Source of the DNA: CAZMGG01 sp964565715
Lineage (GTDB): Bacteria > Planctomycetota > UBA1135 > UBA2386
Assembly: GCA_964565715.1 (NCBI GenBank)
Contig: CAZMGG010000015.1
Location: forward strand, 1-62,297
DNA: 62,297 nt
Direction: 5' to 3'
Shown here: positions 23,621 through 31,216 of the stretch, one piece after another
Numbering within the stretch: position 1 is the stretch's first letter
Layout: every line of letters begins with the position of its first letter
Notes under the pieces: model-generated
The model's database searches: none
What the model was told of the DNA's origin: nothing
The model's input: only the letters and a program-made list of their open reading frames with translations
Made by a program: the position numbers and the translations under genes

Positions 23621-24208
23621 GTGCCGGCGAACAGGGTCGTGACCACCATCAGCCAGCCCGTGCCGCGGGCCGCCTCGCCGGCCCAGCCGCCCGCGCCGGC
23701 GCCTGACCGCGACTGGGTCGATCGGCACGCCATCGGGCTCTGGCGCTTCCTGCGCTGCCTCGGCGCCGATCCGAACCTCGCCGACGAACTCTGCCAGGAG
23801 GCCTTCGTGCTGTGCTGGCAGAAGGGCGCGCACACAGCGGCGCCGGCGGTGGTGGGGGCGTTCCTGCGCCGCACGGCGCGCTTCCTGCTGCTGCGCGCCC
23901 GCCGTTCGGCCGCCGCGGCCGAACGGCGTCACGCTGCCCTCGCCGCCGAGCTGGCCCGGGCCGAGGCCCTCTGGCAGCGGGACTGCGCCGATGACGGCGA
24001 GGGCCTGCTGGCGGCGTTGCGGCGCTGCCTGCAGCGCCTGTCCGGCCGCGCCGCGCAGGCCATGACCCTGCACTACGGCGAGGGCTGTTCCCGGGCAGCG
24101 ATCGCCACCGAACTCGGTCTGCGGGAGAACGGCGTCAAGACCCTGCTGCAGCGCACCCGCGCGCTGCTGCGTCAGTGCATCGAACGGAGCCAGCATGACA
24201 CGCCCTGA
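23621..24208 (+). CDS. ECF-type RNA polymerase sigma factor
   Basis: A 195-residue sigma-70 family protein of the extracytoplasmic-function group. Region 2 lies near residues 35-95 ('WRFLRCLGADPNLADELCQEAF', where ADELCQEAF is the usual core-binding phrase) and region 4 near 135-185 ('RAAQAMTLHYGEGCSRAAIATELGL' split over the helix-turn-helix, then 'VKTLLQRTRALLRQCIE'). GTG at 23621 is used; a GTG a few codons later is possible. Its last 14 bases overlap the next gene, which encodes a membrane anti-sigma-like protein, so the pair very likely forms a signalling unit. Confidence 0.85.
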   Translation: MPANRVVTTISQPVPRAASPAQPPAPAPDRDWVDRHAIGLWRFLRCLGADPNLADELCQEAFVLCWQKGAHTAAPAVVGAFLRRTARFLLLRARRSAAAAERRHAALAAELARAEALWQRDCADDGEGLLAALRRCLQRLSGRAAQAMTLHYGEGCSRAAIATELGLRENGVKTLLQRTRALLRQCIERSQHDTP

Positions 24209-25472
24209 ATCGCACGATCCCCACGTTTCCCACGCCGCCGACCTGCGCCTCGATGGGCTGCTGGCCGAGGCCTGCGGCGTGCTGCCGCCGCCCGACCTCG
24301 CCGAGCGCATCCGCGCCCGGCTGGCGCTGACGCCGCGGGCAACGGTCAGCGGGCGCCGGCGCCTGGTGGCGGCGATGGTGCTGGCGGCCGGCGTGCTGGC
24401 GGCGTTCGGCGCTGCACTCTGGCAGCGCGGCCAGCGGGCGGCGCTGCCGCCGGTGCCGGTGCAGGAGCCGCAGGACCCCGTGAAGCCCGCGCCGACGGCC
24501 CAGGATCCCGATCCCGCCACCCTGGCGGCCATCGCCGCCGAGGTGGAGAAGCAGTGCAAGCTGCTGGAGCTGCCCGAGCGGCGGGCCGAGGCGCTCGCCA
24601 GCCTCGCGTTCCTCGGTGCTGGCGCCGTGCCGCCGCTGCGGGCGCAGATCACCGCCGAGCGGGGGCGTGCGGGCCGGCCGGCCGAGATCCTGGCCATGCT
24701 GCAGTGGAGCCTGTTCCAGGCCGATCCCGCCGACAGCAAGCAGGCGTTCGGCTTCGGGCCGGGCCCGATCACCCTGATGTGCGATTACTCGGACAACCAG
24801 CTGCTGGCGGTGGACGCCACCGGCAAGGAGGTCTGGCGGCTCGGCGATGTGTTCGGCGCCTGGGACGCCGAGCTGACGCCGCAGGGCACGGTGCTCGTCA
24901 CCGAGTTCTCGGTGAGCCGGGTGCGTGAGGTGGATCGCCAGGGCCAGACGCTGTGGTCCTTCGAGAAGCTGAAGAACCCGTACGACGCCGACCGGCTGGC
25001 GTCCGGCAACACGCTGATCTGCGACACCTTCGGCGGCCGCGTGATCGAGGTGGACCGGCAGGGCGAGGTGGTCTGGACCACCGAGCGGAAGATCCGGCCG
25101 TTCGACGCCGACCGGCTGGCATCCGGCAACACGCTGATCGCCGACGTGCTGCAGGATCGCGTGATCGAGGTGGATCCGAAGGGCGAGATCGTCTGGGAGG
25201 TGCGCGGCCTGCGCAACGTGCACGACGCCGACCGGTTGCCGAACGGCAACACGCTCATCACCCTGCGTTCGGACCAGTCCGTCGTCGAGGTCGACCGGGA
25301 CGGCAAGGAGGTCTGGCGCCTGCGCGGGCTGAAGGCTCCCAGTGACGCCGACCGGCTGCCCACCGGCCAGACCCTCGTCGCCGAGAACACCCAGGTGCGG
25401 GCCTTCGACCAGGCCGGCAAGCAGGTGTGGCAGCAGGCGATGACCTGGACGGTGGAGGTCAACCGCTACTGA
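24195..25472 (+). CDS. Membrane anti-sigma-like protein with beta-propeller sensor
   Basis: A 425-residue protein coupled to the ECF sigma gene. Residues 1-50 ('DLRLDGLLAEACGVLPPPDL') resemble the short cytoplasmic parts of planctomycete anti-sigma-like proteins; a transmembrane helix follows near 57-75 ('LVAAMVLAAGVLAAFGAALW'). After a Pro-rich linker and a short HEAT-like helix pair, residues about 190-425 hold six repeats of roughly 40 residues with 'DADRLASGNTLI' and 'VIEVDRQGEVVW', as in arylsulfotransferase/PQQ-type propellers. There is no zinc-type anti-sigma motif. I infer a periplasmic propeller that senses something and controls the sigma factor. Confidence 0.72.
   Translation: MTRPESHDPHVSHAADLRLDGLLAEACGVLPPPDLAERIRARLALTPRATVSGRRRLVAAMVLAAGVLAAFGAALWQRGQRAALPPVPVQEPQDPVKPAPTAQDPDPATLAAIAAEVEKQCKLLELPERRAEALASLAFLGAGAVPPLRAQITAERGRAGRPAEILAMLQWSLFQADPADSKQAFGFGPGPITLMCDYSDNQLLAVDATGKEVWRLGDVFGAWDAELTPQGTVLVTEFSVSRVREVDRQGQTLWSFEKLKNPYDADRLASGNTLICDTFGGRVIEVDRQGEVVWTTERKIRPFDADRLASGNTLIADVLQDRVIEVDPKGEIVWEVRGLRNVHDADRLPNGNTLITLRSDQSVVEVDRDGKEVWRLRGLKAPSDADRLPTGQTLVAENTQVRAFDQAGKQVWQQAMTWTVEVNRY
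24864..25463 (+). repeat. 120-bp period repeats coding the propeller blades
   Basis: The word gacgccga recurs at 24864, 24984, 25104, 25224 and 25344, exactly 120 bases apart. The 36-base blocks at 24984 and 25104 differ at one position. The exact spacing implies blade duplication with no length drift. Confidence 0.9.
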
Positions 25473-25556
25473 CGCCGTTCGGCAGTGCTGCTGCCGGCGG
25501 TGCGGCGTGATCCCGGCGGGCGGCGGTGGGCACGGCGCTTGCACCGGCGCGCCGCC

Positions 25557-26033
25557 ATGGCCACCCCCAACGCCCTCACCATGCTGAAGGCGGACCATCA
25601 GAAGGTCCGCGACCTGCTCACCCGACTCACCGAGACGACGACCCGCGCCAGCAAGACGCGGCGGGACCTGCTGGAACGCATTGTCCGCGAGGTGCACGTC
25701 CACGCCGCCCTGGAGGAGGAGATCTTCTACCCGGCGCTGCGGGATGCCGGCGGCGACGAGGAGCTGAAGATGTACTTCGAGGCGCTGGAGGAGCACCGGG
25801 TGGTCGCGGACATGCTGATCCCGCACCTGCAGCGCACCGATCCGGGCAGCGAGCAGTTCTCCGGCCGGGCCAAGGTGCTGAAGGAACTGATCGAGCACCA
25901 CGCCGACGAGGAGGAGAAGGAGATGTTCAAGGCGGCCCGCAAGGTGCTGGACGCGGCGGCGCTGCGGGAACTTGGTGAGCGGATGGCGGAGCGGAAGAAG
26001 GAACTGGAGAAGGCCGAGCTGGCGGCCCGCTGA
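25557..26033 (+). CDS. Hemerythrin HHE cation-binding domain protein
   Basis: A 158-residue four-helix protein. 'MLKADHQKVRDLL' holds the first His, 'HVHAALEEEIFYPAL' the HxxxE group, 'EEHRVVADML' the next His and 'LKELIEHHADEEEKEMFKAA' the last HxxxE pair, together the non-haem di-iron ligands of bacterial hemerythrin-like proteins. The C-terminal 25 residues are a charged helix. The ATG at 25557 fits the domain start. Roles in the family include oxygen or NO sensing and oxidative-stress defence. The SDR gene begins 3 bases later. Confidence 0.88.
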   Translation: MATPNALTMLKADHQKVRDLLTRLTETTTRASKTRRDLLERIVREVHVHAALEEEIFYPALRDAGGDEELKMYFEALEEHRVVADMLIPHLQRTDPGSEQFSGRAKVLKELIEHHADEEEKEMFKAARKVLDAAALRELGERMAERKKELEKAELAAR

Positions 26034-26036
26034 GCC

Positions 26037-26909
26037 ATGAGTCATTCGGACCGCCCGCGGCCGCCGTTCCCGCCCCAGCACCTGACCCTGCCCGGACTGG
26101 AGTCCGACCTGGATCCGGCGCCGCGCTACGAGGCCCAGGGCTACCGGGGCGCCGACAAGCTGGCGGGCAAGGTGGCGTTGATCACCGGCGGCGACTCGGG
26201 GATCGGCCGCGGCGTCGCGGTGCTCTACGCGCGGGAGGGCGCCGACGCGGCGCTGGTCTACCTGCCGGAGGAGGAGTCTGATGCCCGGGTGACGGCCGCA
26301 GCGGTGATCGCCGAGGGCGGGCGCTGCTTGCGCATTCCCGGCGACGTGACCGACCCGGAGTTCTGCCAGCAGGCGGTCGCCCGCTGCTGCGACGAGCTGG
26401 GCGGGCTCGACGTGCTGGTCAACAACGCGGCGTTCCAGAAGCATCGCGACAGCCTGCAGGACGTCAGCATCGAGCAGTGGGAGAAGACCTTCCGGGTCAA
26501 CATCCAGGGCTACTTCCACATGGTCCGGGCGGCGGTGCCGCGCATGAAGCCGGGTAGCGCCATCGTGCAGACCGGCTCGATCACCGGCCTGCAGGGCAGC
26601 AAGCATCTGCTGGACTACTCGGCGACCAAGGGCGCCATCCATGCCTTCACCAAATCGTTGGCGCAGCTGCTGGTGCCCCGCGGCATCCGCGTCAACTGCG
26701 TGGCGCCGGGGCCGGTGTGGACGCCGCTCAACCCCGCCGAACGCCGCCCGGAGGACAGCGTCGACTTCGGCGCCGACGTGCCCATGGGGCGGCCGGCGCA
26801 GCCCGAGGAGATCGCGCCGGCGTTCGTGTTCTTCGCCTCGCCGGTGGATTCGTCCTACGTCACCGGCGAGGTGCTCACGCTGCTCGGCGGCGAAACCACG
26901 GCTGGCTGA
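26037..26909 (+). CDS. Short-chain dehydrogenase/reductase (YhdG/YghA-like)
   Basis: A 290-residue classical SDR. 'ALITGGDSGIGRGVAVLYAR' (about 48-67) is the TGxxxGIG nucleotide-binding motif, 'LDVLVNNAAFQ' the NNAG-type strand, 'GSITGLQGS' carries the catalytic Ser and 'YSATKGAIHAF' the YxxxK pair. The 40-residue N-terminal extension with 'LTLPGLESDLDPAP' is typical of the YhdG/YghA-type general-stress subgroup. It reduces or oxidises a small carbonyl or alcohol with NAD(P)(H). Placement after hemerythrin suggests a shared stress-related transcript. Confidence 0.88.
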   Translation: MSHSDRPRPPFPPQHLTLPGLESDLDPAPRYEAQGYRGADKLAGKVALITGGDSGIGRGVAVLYAREGADAALVYLPEEESDARVTAAAVIAEGGRCLRIPGDVTDPEFCQQAVARCCDELGGLDVLVNNAAFQKHRDSLQDVSIEQWEKTFRVNIQGYFHMVRAAVPRMKPGSAIVQTGSITGLQGSKHLLDYSATKGAIHAFTKSLAQLLVPRGIRVNCVAPGPVWTPLNPAERRPEDSVDFGADVPMGRPAQPEEIAPAFVFFASPVDSSYVTGEVLTLLGGETTAG

Positions 26910-26923
26910 CAGCGGAGGACCGG

Positions 26924-27376
26924 GTGAGCCGGCGACTGGCCTTGCTGGTACTGCTGGGAGGTGCGGCGCCGAGCGCCTGCGATCTTTCCCGCGATCCGGC
27001 GGGCACGCTGGAACGGGTGAGGGCCACGCGGCTGCTGCGGGTGGGCGCCAGCCCGGCGCCGCCGGGCCTGCTGCGCACCGATGGCGGTGAGGCCTCGGGC
27101 ACCGAGGCGGAGCTGGTGCGGCGGCTCGCCGACCAGCTCGGTGCCGAGGTGGAGTGGCGCTGGGGACCGTGCGAGGATCACCTCCAGGCCCTGGCGAAGC
27201 ACCGGCTCGATCTGGTGGCGGCGGGCCTCACCGAGGAGTCGCCCTGGCACGACACCGTGGGCCTGTCGCAACCCTGGCGCGACGCGGAAGGGCAGGCGCG
27301 GGTCCTGGCAGTGCCCCCTGGCGAGAACGGCTGGCTGCGCCTCGTGGACGAGGTGATCCGCGGCGGAGGACCGTGA
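26924..27376 (+). CDS. Short solute-binding-protein-family 3 lipoprotein
   Basis: A 150-residue exported lipoprotein. The GTG at 26924 has a strong Shine-Dalgarno (ggagg) and opens a signal peptide ending in 'GGAAPSACDLS' (lipobox). 'LLRVGASPAPPGLLR' and 'GTEAELVRRLADQLGAEVEW' are the first lobe of family 3 periplasmic binding proteins, followed by 'LDLVAAGLTE'. At 150 residues it lacks most of the second lobe found in typical 230-270 residue members, so it may be truncated or have another role. Its stop overlaps the GTG of the CDF gene (GTGA). Confidence 0.7.
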   Translation: MSRRLALLVLLGGAAPSACDLSRDPAGTLERVRATRLLRVGASPAPPGLLRTDGGEASGTEAELVRRLADQLGAEVEWRWGPCEDHLQALAKHRLDLVAAGLTEESPWHDTVGLSQPWRDAEGQARVLAVPPGENGWLRLVDEVIRGGGP

Positions 27377-28311
27377 GGCCCCGCCCGGACTTCGAGCGCC
27401 CGGTGACCCTGGCCTCGCAGCAGGCCGCCGCACGACGGTTGGCCTGGTGGTCGCTGTTGGTGATGGTGGCGGTGACCGCCGGGGTCTACTCGGTGACCGG
27501 CGCCTCCCAGGCGATGAAGACCGCCTGGGCCGAGGATCTGCTGTCGCTGGTGGTGCCCGCCGCCTTCCTGCTGTCGGTGCACTTCCGCGGCCGGACTCCC
27601 AGCCCGACCTTTCCCTACGGCTATCACCGTTGTTCCAGCGTCGCCTTCCTGGTGGGCGCGGTGTGCCTCACGGTGTTCGGACTGTGGCTGCTGGGGGACT
27701 CGGTGGCGGTGCTGGTCTCGGGCGAGCGGCCCACCATCGGCACCGTGGAGGTGCTGGGCCAGGCGTTCTGGGCCGGCTGGCTGATGGTCGGCGTGCTGGT
27801 GGCCAGCGCGGTGCCGCCCATGGTGCTGGGCCACCGCAAGGCGGTCCTGGCGCGGGCGCTGCAGGACAAGGCGCTGAAGACCGACGCGGCCATGAACAAG
27901 GCCGACTGGCAGACCGCCCTGGCGGGCGCGATCGGCATCGTTGGCGTCGGCTTCGGGCTCTGGTGGGCGGACGCGGTCGCCGGCGCCGTGATCGCCGGCA
28001 GCGTCCTGCGCGACGGCTGCGAGAACCTGCGCGAGGTGACGGTGAATCTGCTGGACGGAGCCCCTCTCACCCTCGAGGGCCGGAGGTCGCCGGTGCCGGA
28101 GCAGGTGCGCGTTGCGGTCGCCGCGCTGCCGTGGGTGGCGGACGTGCAGGTGCGCCTGCGCGAGGAGGGCGATCTGCTGGCGGGCGAGCTGTTCGTGACC
28201 GCACGGGACGGCGGCGCCCCGGCCAGCCGCTTGCAGGAGGCCCGCAAGGCCGCGGCTTCGGTGGACTGGCGGATCCGCGACCTGGTGGTGCAGATCACCA
28301 CGCCGGACTGA
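27373..28311 (+). CDS. Cation diffusion facilitator transporter
   Basis: A 312-residue inner-membrane protein with about six hydrophobic segments and a cytoplasmic C-terminal domain. 'AWAEDLLSLVVPAAFLL' in the second helix and 'DAAMNKADWQTALAGAIG' in the fifth match a CDF subgroup in which the classic paired metal ligands of YiiP are changed; 'FPYGYHRCSS' is the loop after the second helix. CDF carriers export divalent metals by proton antiport. Metal unknown. The GTG start overlaps the stop of the short binding-protein lipoprotein, so a joint function is plausible. Confidence 0.82.
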   Translation: MRPRPDFERPVTLASQQAAARRLAWWSLLVMVAVTAGVYSVTGASQAMKTAWAEDLLSLVVPAAFLLSVHFRGRTPSPTFPYGYHRCSSVAFLVGAVCLTVFGLWLLGDSVAVLVSGERPTIGTVEVLGQAFWAGWLMVGVLVASAVPPMVLGHRKAVLARALQDKALKTDAAMNKADWQTALAGAIGIVGVGFGLWWADAVAGAVIAGSVLRDGCENLREVTVNLLDGAPLTLEGRRSPVPEQVRVAVAALPWVADVQVRLREEGDLLAGELFVTARDGGAPASRLQEARKAAASVDWRIRDLVVQITTPD

Positions 28312-28340
28312 ACCGGCCCGACGCCGTGCTGCGCGATCGG

Positions 28341-28367
28341 CGGACCGGCGCGTGTGCCGCCGGTCCG
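28341..28367. terminator. Hairpin between convergent genes
   Basis: CGGACCGGCG at 28341-28350 pairs with CGCCGGTCCG at 28358-28367 around a 7-base loop. There is no T run, but the position, between the CDF stop and the convergent secreted-protein stop, suits a two-way terminator. Confidence 0.5.
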
Positions 28368-28384
28368 TGGCGCTCGCCGGCCGC

Positions 28385-29431
28385 TCAGCGGCCGTAACGC
28401 GCGCGCAGGGCGTTGGTGAAGGCGATCGACTCCGGCAGCGTGTTGTCGATGAAGCCCGCCTGCCAGACCATGTCGATGGCGTTGCTCGCGTTGCCGAAGC
28501 CGGCCAGCGGCAGGGCGACGCGGCCGTTCGCGTCGGTGAAGACCACGGTGGTCAGCAGGATGCCGGTGCCGCTGACGATGGTGCCGCCGAAGATCGGCAG
28601 GTCCGGGAAGCCGTGGTAGGACAGGGCGAAGATGCCGAGCGTGTTGGCCGGCGCGCCGGCGGCGTAGAACGTCGTGATCTCGCCGTTCTGCAGCCCCGTG
28701 CCGACGCCCTCGCAGTAGGCCGAACCCGGGCCCTGCGAGCCGAGGTTCTCCTGGGCCACGCCGCCGCGCATCCAGAAGGTCAGCGTGCTGCCGTTGTCGA
28801 AGCGGATCTGCGGGTTGCGCTGGTTGAGGGAGTTGAACGTGGTCAGGCGCACCCAGCGCGTCGCCGTGCCGTCGATGAACTGGAAGCTGAAGCGGTCCGA
28901 CGCGGTGCGCGACGCCACCATGTTGTCGACGCCGCCGGTGGAGCCGGTGAGGATGTTGGCCGACGTCGAGCCGGAGAAGTTCGGCTCCTGAAACATCACC
29001 TCGGTGCCCGAGCCGTAGCCCTCGAACGAGCCGAAGGTGGTGGAGCCGTTGGTGTCGGTGTGGGTGATGTCGTCGATCCAGAGCGTGATCGGCGCGGTGA
29101 TGCCGGTGTTGTTCAGGATGCGGATGTGCTCCAGCGTGCCGTAGGTGCCATCCAGGGTGCCGTTGGCGGTGGCGCCGGCGAAGCCGAGCACCGGATCGCT
29201 GGCGAAGGTGAAGGTGTACTGCCGCCAGACGCCATCCAGGATGATGGTCTGGTTGTCGCGGTTGATCCACTCGATGCCGCCGGTGGCGCCGCCGTCGGCA
29301 CCGATGGCGGTGAACGGAGCGCCGCCGCCGGCGCCGGTCTCACGGACGCCGATCGAGACCTGCAGGGTGCCCTGGGCGTGGACGGTGGCCGCGAGGCCGA
29401 GGACGAACGAGAGCTTGAGAGTGCTGTGCAT
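28385..29431 (-). CDS. Secreted protein with lineage-type C-terminal module
   Basis: A 348-residue exported protein. Signal peptide 'LKLSFVLGLAATVHA' cut before QG. Residues 25-240 are beta-rich with carbohydrate-binding-like phrases ('LEHIRILNNTG', 'TLWIDDITHTDTNGS'), resembling extracellular beta-sandwich modules. The C-terminal 110 residues begin at 'GSAYCEGVGTGLQNG' and end 'IAFTNALRARYGR', the local form of the shared C-terminal module. A TACACT (29489-29484, minus strand) 52 bases upstream of the ATG is a possible -10. Function unknown. Confidence 0.7.
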   Translation of the reverse strand: MHSTLKLSFVLGLAATVHAQGTLQVSIGVRETGAGGGAPFTAIGADGGATGGIEWINRDNQTIILDGVWRQYTFTFASDPVLGFAGATANGTLDGTYGTLEHIRILNNTGITAPITLWIDDITHTDTNGSTTFGSFEGYGSGTEVMFQEPNFSGSTSANILTGSTGGVDNMVASRTASDRFSFQFIDGTATRWVRLTTFNSLNQRNPQIRFDNGSTLTFWMRGGVAQENLGSQGPGSAYCEGVGTGLQNGEITTFYAAGAPANTLGIFALSYHGFPDLPIFGGTIVSGTGILLTTVVFTDANGRVALPLAGFGNASNAIDMVWQAGFIDNTLPESIAFTNALRARYGR

Positions 29432-29570
29432 GGTTGCGGTGGTGAGGTTGCGTGAGGAAGGGACTCCCTTCGGGGACCGGGCGAGTGTAGCGAGCCGTTC
29501 GCGGTGGGGCAGGTCCGACGAGCCCACCGGGGCCAACTTGTTTCGCGATTGACGGTGCGGGGAAAGCCGC

Positions 29571-31154
29571 TCAGCGGCGCAGTTCGACCCTGCTGCCGGG
29601 CTCGTGCACCTGCTGTCGCGTGGGCGCGTCGGCGGCGAGCCCGCGGCGGTCGTACACCGCCACCTTGCCGCCGAGCACCTCCATGGTGGAGCCGGTGACG
29701 ACGATGGCGGCGCCCTCGTCGACGCCGATGCCGAGCACCTGCGGATGCAGGCGCACCAGCTTCTCCAGGTCGTCGGTGCGGTCGCGGCGCAGGAAGTGCT
29801 GGTCGACGCCGCAGCCGGGCAGGAACCCGAAGCCTCGTTCGTAGCCCTCGACGGCGATCTCGGCGTTGCCGAGCGGATTGCCGCGCACCATGTACTGCGC
29901 CTGGATCGAGCAGCCCGCCGACGAGCCGGCGATGACGCCGCCGCGGGCCAGCACCGCGTGGAACAACGCCTCGGCCTCGGTGCCGGCGTAGGCGTCCACC
30001 AGCCGCCACTGCCGGCCGCCGCCGAACCACACGCCGCGGGCGGTGCGTAGGAAGTCGAGGTTCTCGGCCTTCGGCACGTCCTGCGGCCGCGCCGCGTGGA
30101 ACACGCGCACGTTGGTGGCGCCGGCAGCGCGCAGGGCACGCTCGAAGCCGGGCGTTGCCGCCGCGTCGGGCCCGGCGGCGGTGGGCACCACGACGATCGG
30201 CGCGTCGGCGCCGCCGGCGGCCTGCAGGAAGCGGGCCATGGCCTCGGGCGGGAAGCGACCGCCGCCGGCCAGGATCACCGTTCCCGCGGCCACCACCGGC
30301 GGTACGGGCTCCTGCGGCGGGAACGGCGCCTCGCTGCGGCCGCGGGCCCGGCGCTGCCAGGTGACCAGGTCGGCGCGGGCGCCGTCCTCGAGGGCGTGCA
30401 CCAGCGCCGGGCGGCCGGCGCCGGCCGGCAGGACCAGGCTGGCGGTGCCCTCGCCCAGCACGCGCAACTGGCGGCCCTTCACCTCGACGGCGGTGCGCTC
30501 GTCGATGCCGAGACCGAAGTGACCGGGCCGCTGCGCCAGCGCCGCCTGCAGGCGCGGCAGCCGTTGCCGCTGGCTGAAGTGCTGGTCGACGACGGCGCCC
30601 GGCAGCAGTGGCAGGCCGCGGGCCAGCTCCGGCGCCTCGCCGCGGCCGCCGGCGATCATCAGCGCGCTCTGGATCGCGGCGCCGGCCGAGGTGCCGCCGA
30701 CGGCGCCGCCGCGGACGAGCAGCGCCAGGATCTCCCGTTCGACCGCGGTGCCGAGGTAGCTCTCGGCGAGGCGCGACTGCTGGCCGCCGCTGAGCCACAC
30801 GCCGGTGGCCTGGCGCAGCGGCGCTACGAAGGCGTCGTCGTCGGCGCGGGCCCGATCGCGGCTGTGCAGCAGCGTCAGCGCTTCGGCGGCGACGCCGATC
30901 GCGCGCCAGTCCGACAGGTAGTAGTCGGCGGCATCGGCGCGCTCGGCGGACTGGCTGGCGGTGGGGATCACCACGATCCGGGCCTTCTCGCCGCCGCAGA
31001 GCGCGACGAAGTGCCGCCGCAGCGCCTCGCTGACGCCGCCGCCGCCGTGGATCAGCAGGGCGCCCGGCACGCCGGCGGGATCGATGGCCGGGGCCTGGGC
31101 GGGCAGTGCGGCGGCCAGCAGCAGGAGCAGGAAGGGCAGCGGACGGGGGCGCAT
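29571..31154 (-). CDS. Exported cyanophycinase-like protein with two S51 domains
   Basis: A 527-residue protein with signal peptide 'FLLLLLAAALPAQA'. Two consecutive peptidase S51/cyanophycinase domains are seen. Domain 1 (about 30-265) has 'WLSGGQQSRL', nucleophile Ser156 in 'GGTSAGAA' and 'DQHFSQRQRLPRL'; domain 2 (about 288-505) has 'WFGGGRQWRL', Ser412 in 'GSSAGCS' and 'DQHFLRRDR'. Both seem to keep the nucleophile elbow and the DQHF motif. Cyanophycinases cleave multi-L-arginyl-poly-aspartate to Asp-Arg dipeptides; usual members have one domain. Export suggests use of external cyanophycin or related peptides. Confidence 0.85.
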   Translation of the reverse strand: MRPRPLPFLLLLLAAALPAQAPAIDPAGVPGALLIHGGGGVSEALRRHFVALCGGEKARIVVIPTASQSAERADAADYYLSDWRAIGVAAEALTLLHSRDRARADDDAFVAPLRQATGVWLSGGQQSRLAESYLGTAVEREILALLVRGGAVGGTSAGAAIQSALMIAGGRGEAPELARGLPLLPGAVVDQHFSQRQRLPRLQAALAQRPGHFGLGIDERTAVEVKGRQLRVLGEGTASLVLPAGAGRPALVHALEDGARADLVTWQRRARGRSEAPFPPQEPVPPVVAAGTVILAGGGRFPPEAMARFLQAAGGADAPIVVVPTAAGPDAAATPGFERALRAAGATNVRVFHAARPQDVPKAENLDFLRTARGVWFGGGRQWRLVDAYAGTEAEALFHAVLARGGVIAGSSAGCSIQAQYMVRGNPLGNAEIAVEGYERGFGFLPGCGVDQHFLRRDRTDDLEKLVRLHPQVLGIGVDEGAAIVVTGSTMEVLGGKVAVYDRRGLAADAPTRQQVHEPGSRVELRR

Positions 31155-31159
31155 GGCGC

Positions 31160-31204
31160 GAACTACGGAACGGCGGGCGGTCCTGCCAGCACGGTCCCTA
31201 TACT
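31160..31204. promoter_or_regulatory. Divergent short-leader -10 elements
   Basis: On the minus strand TAGTTC (31165-31160) is 5 bases before the cyanophycinase ATG; on the plus strand TATACT (31199-31204) is 12 bases before the protease ATG at 31217. Both genes lack a Shine-Dalgarno. The -35 boxes would overlap in the 33 bases between. Confidence 0.4.
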
Positions 31205-31216
31205 CCCCGCCCCTCC

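Noticed and set aside
17870..24772. A very long open minus-strand frame of about 2300 codons
   Set aside because: It runs antisense to seven well-supported plus-strand genes, and its translation is low-complexity Arg/Gly/Ala/Gln. High GC removes stop codons from this phase.
24864..25463. Regular repeats that could suggest a CRISPR-like array
   Set aside because: Spacing is exactly 120 bases, in frame, and codes for propeller blades; there are no variable spacers between short constant repeats.
29457..29471. Small inverted repeat gaaggg-act-cccttc in the leader of the gene at 28385
   Set aside because: Only six pairs with a three-base loop; not enough to call a regulatory element.
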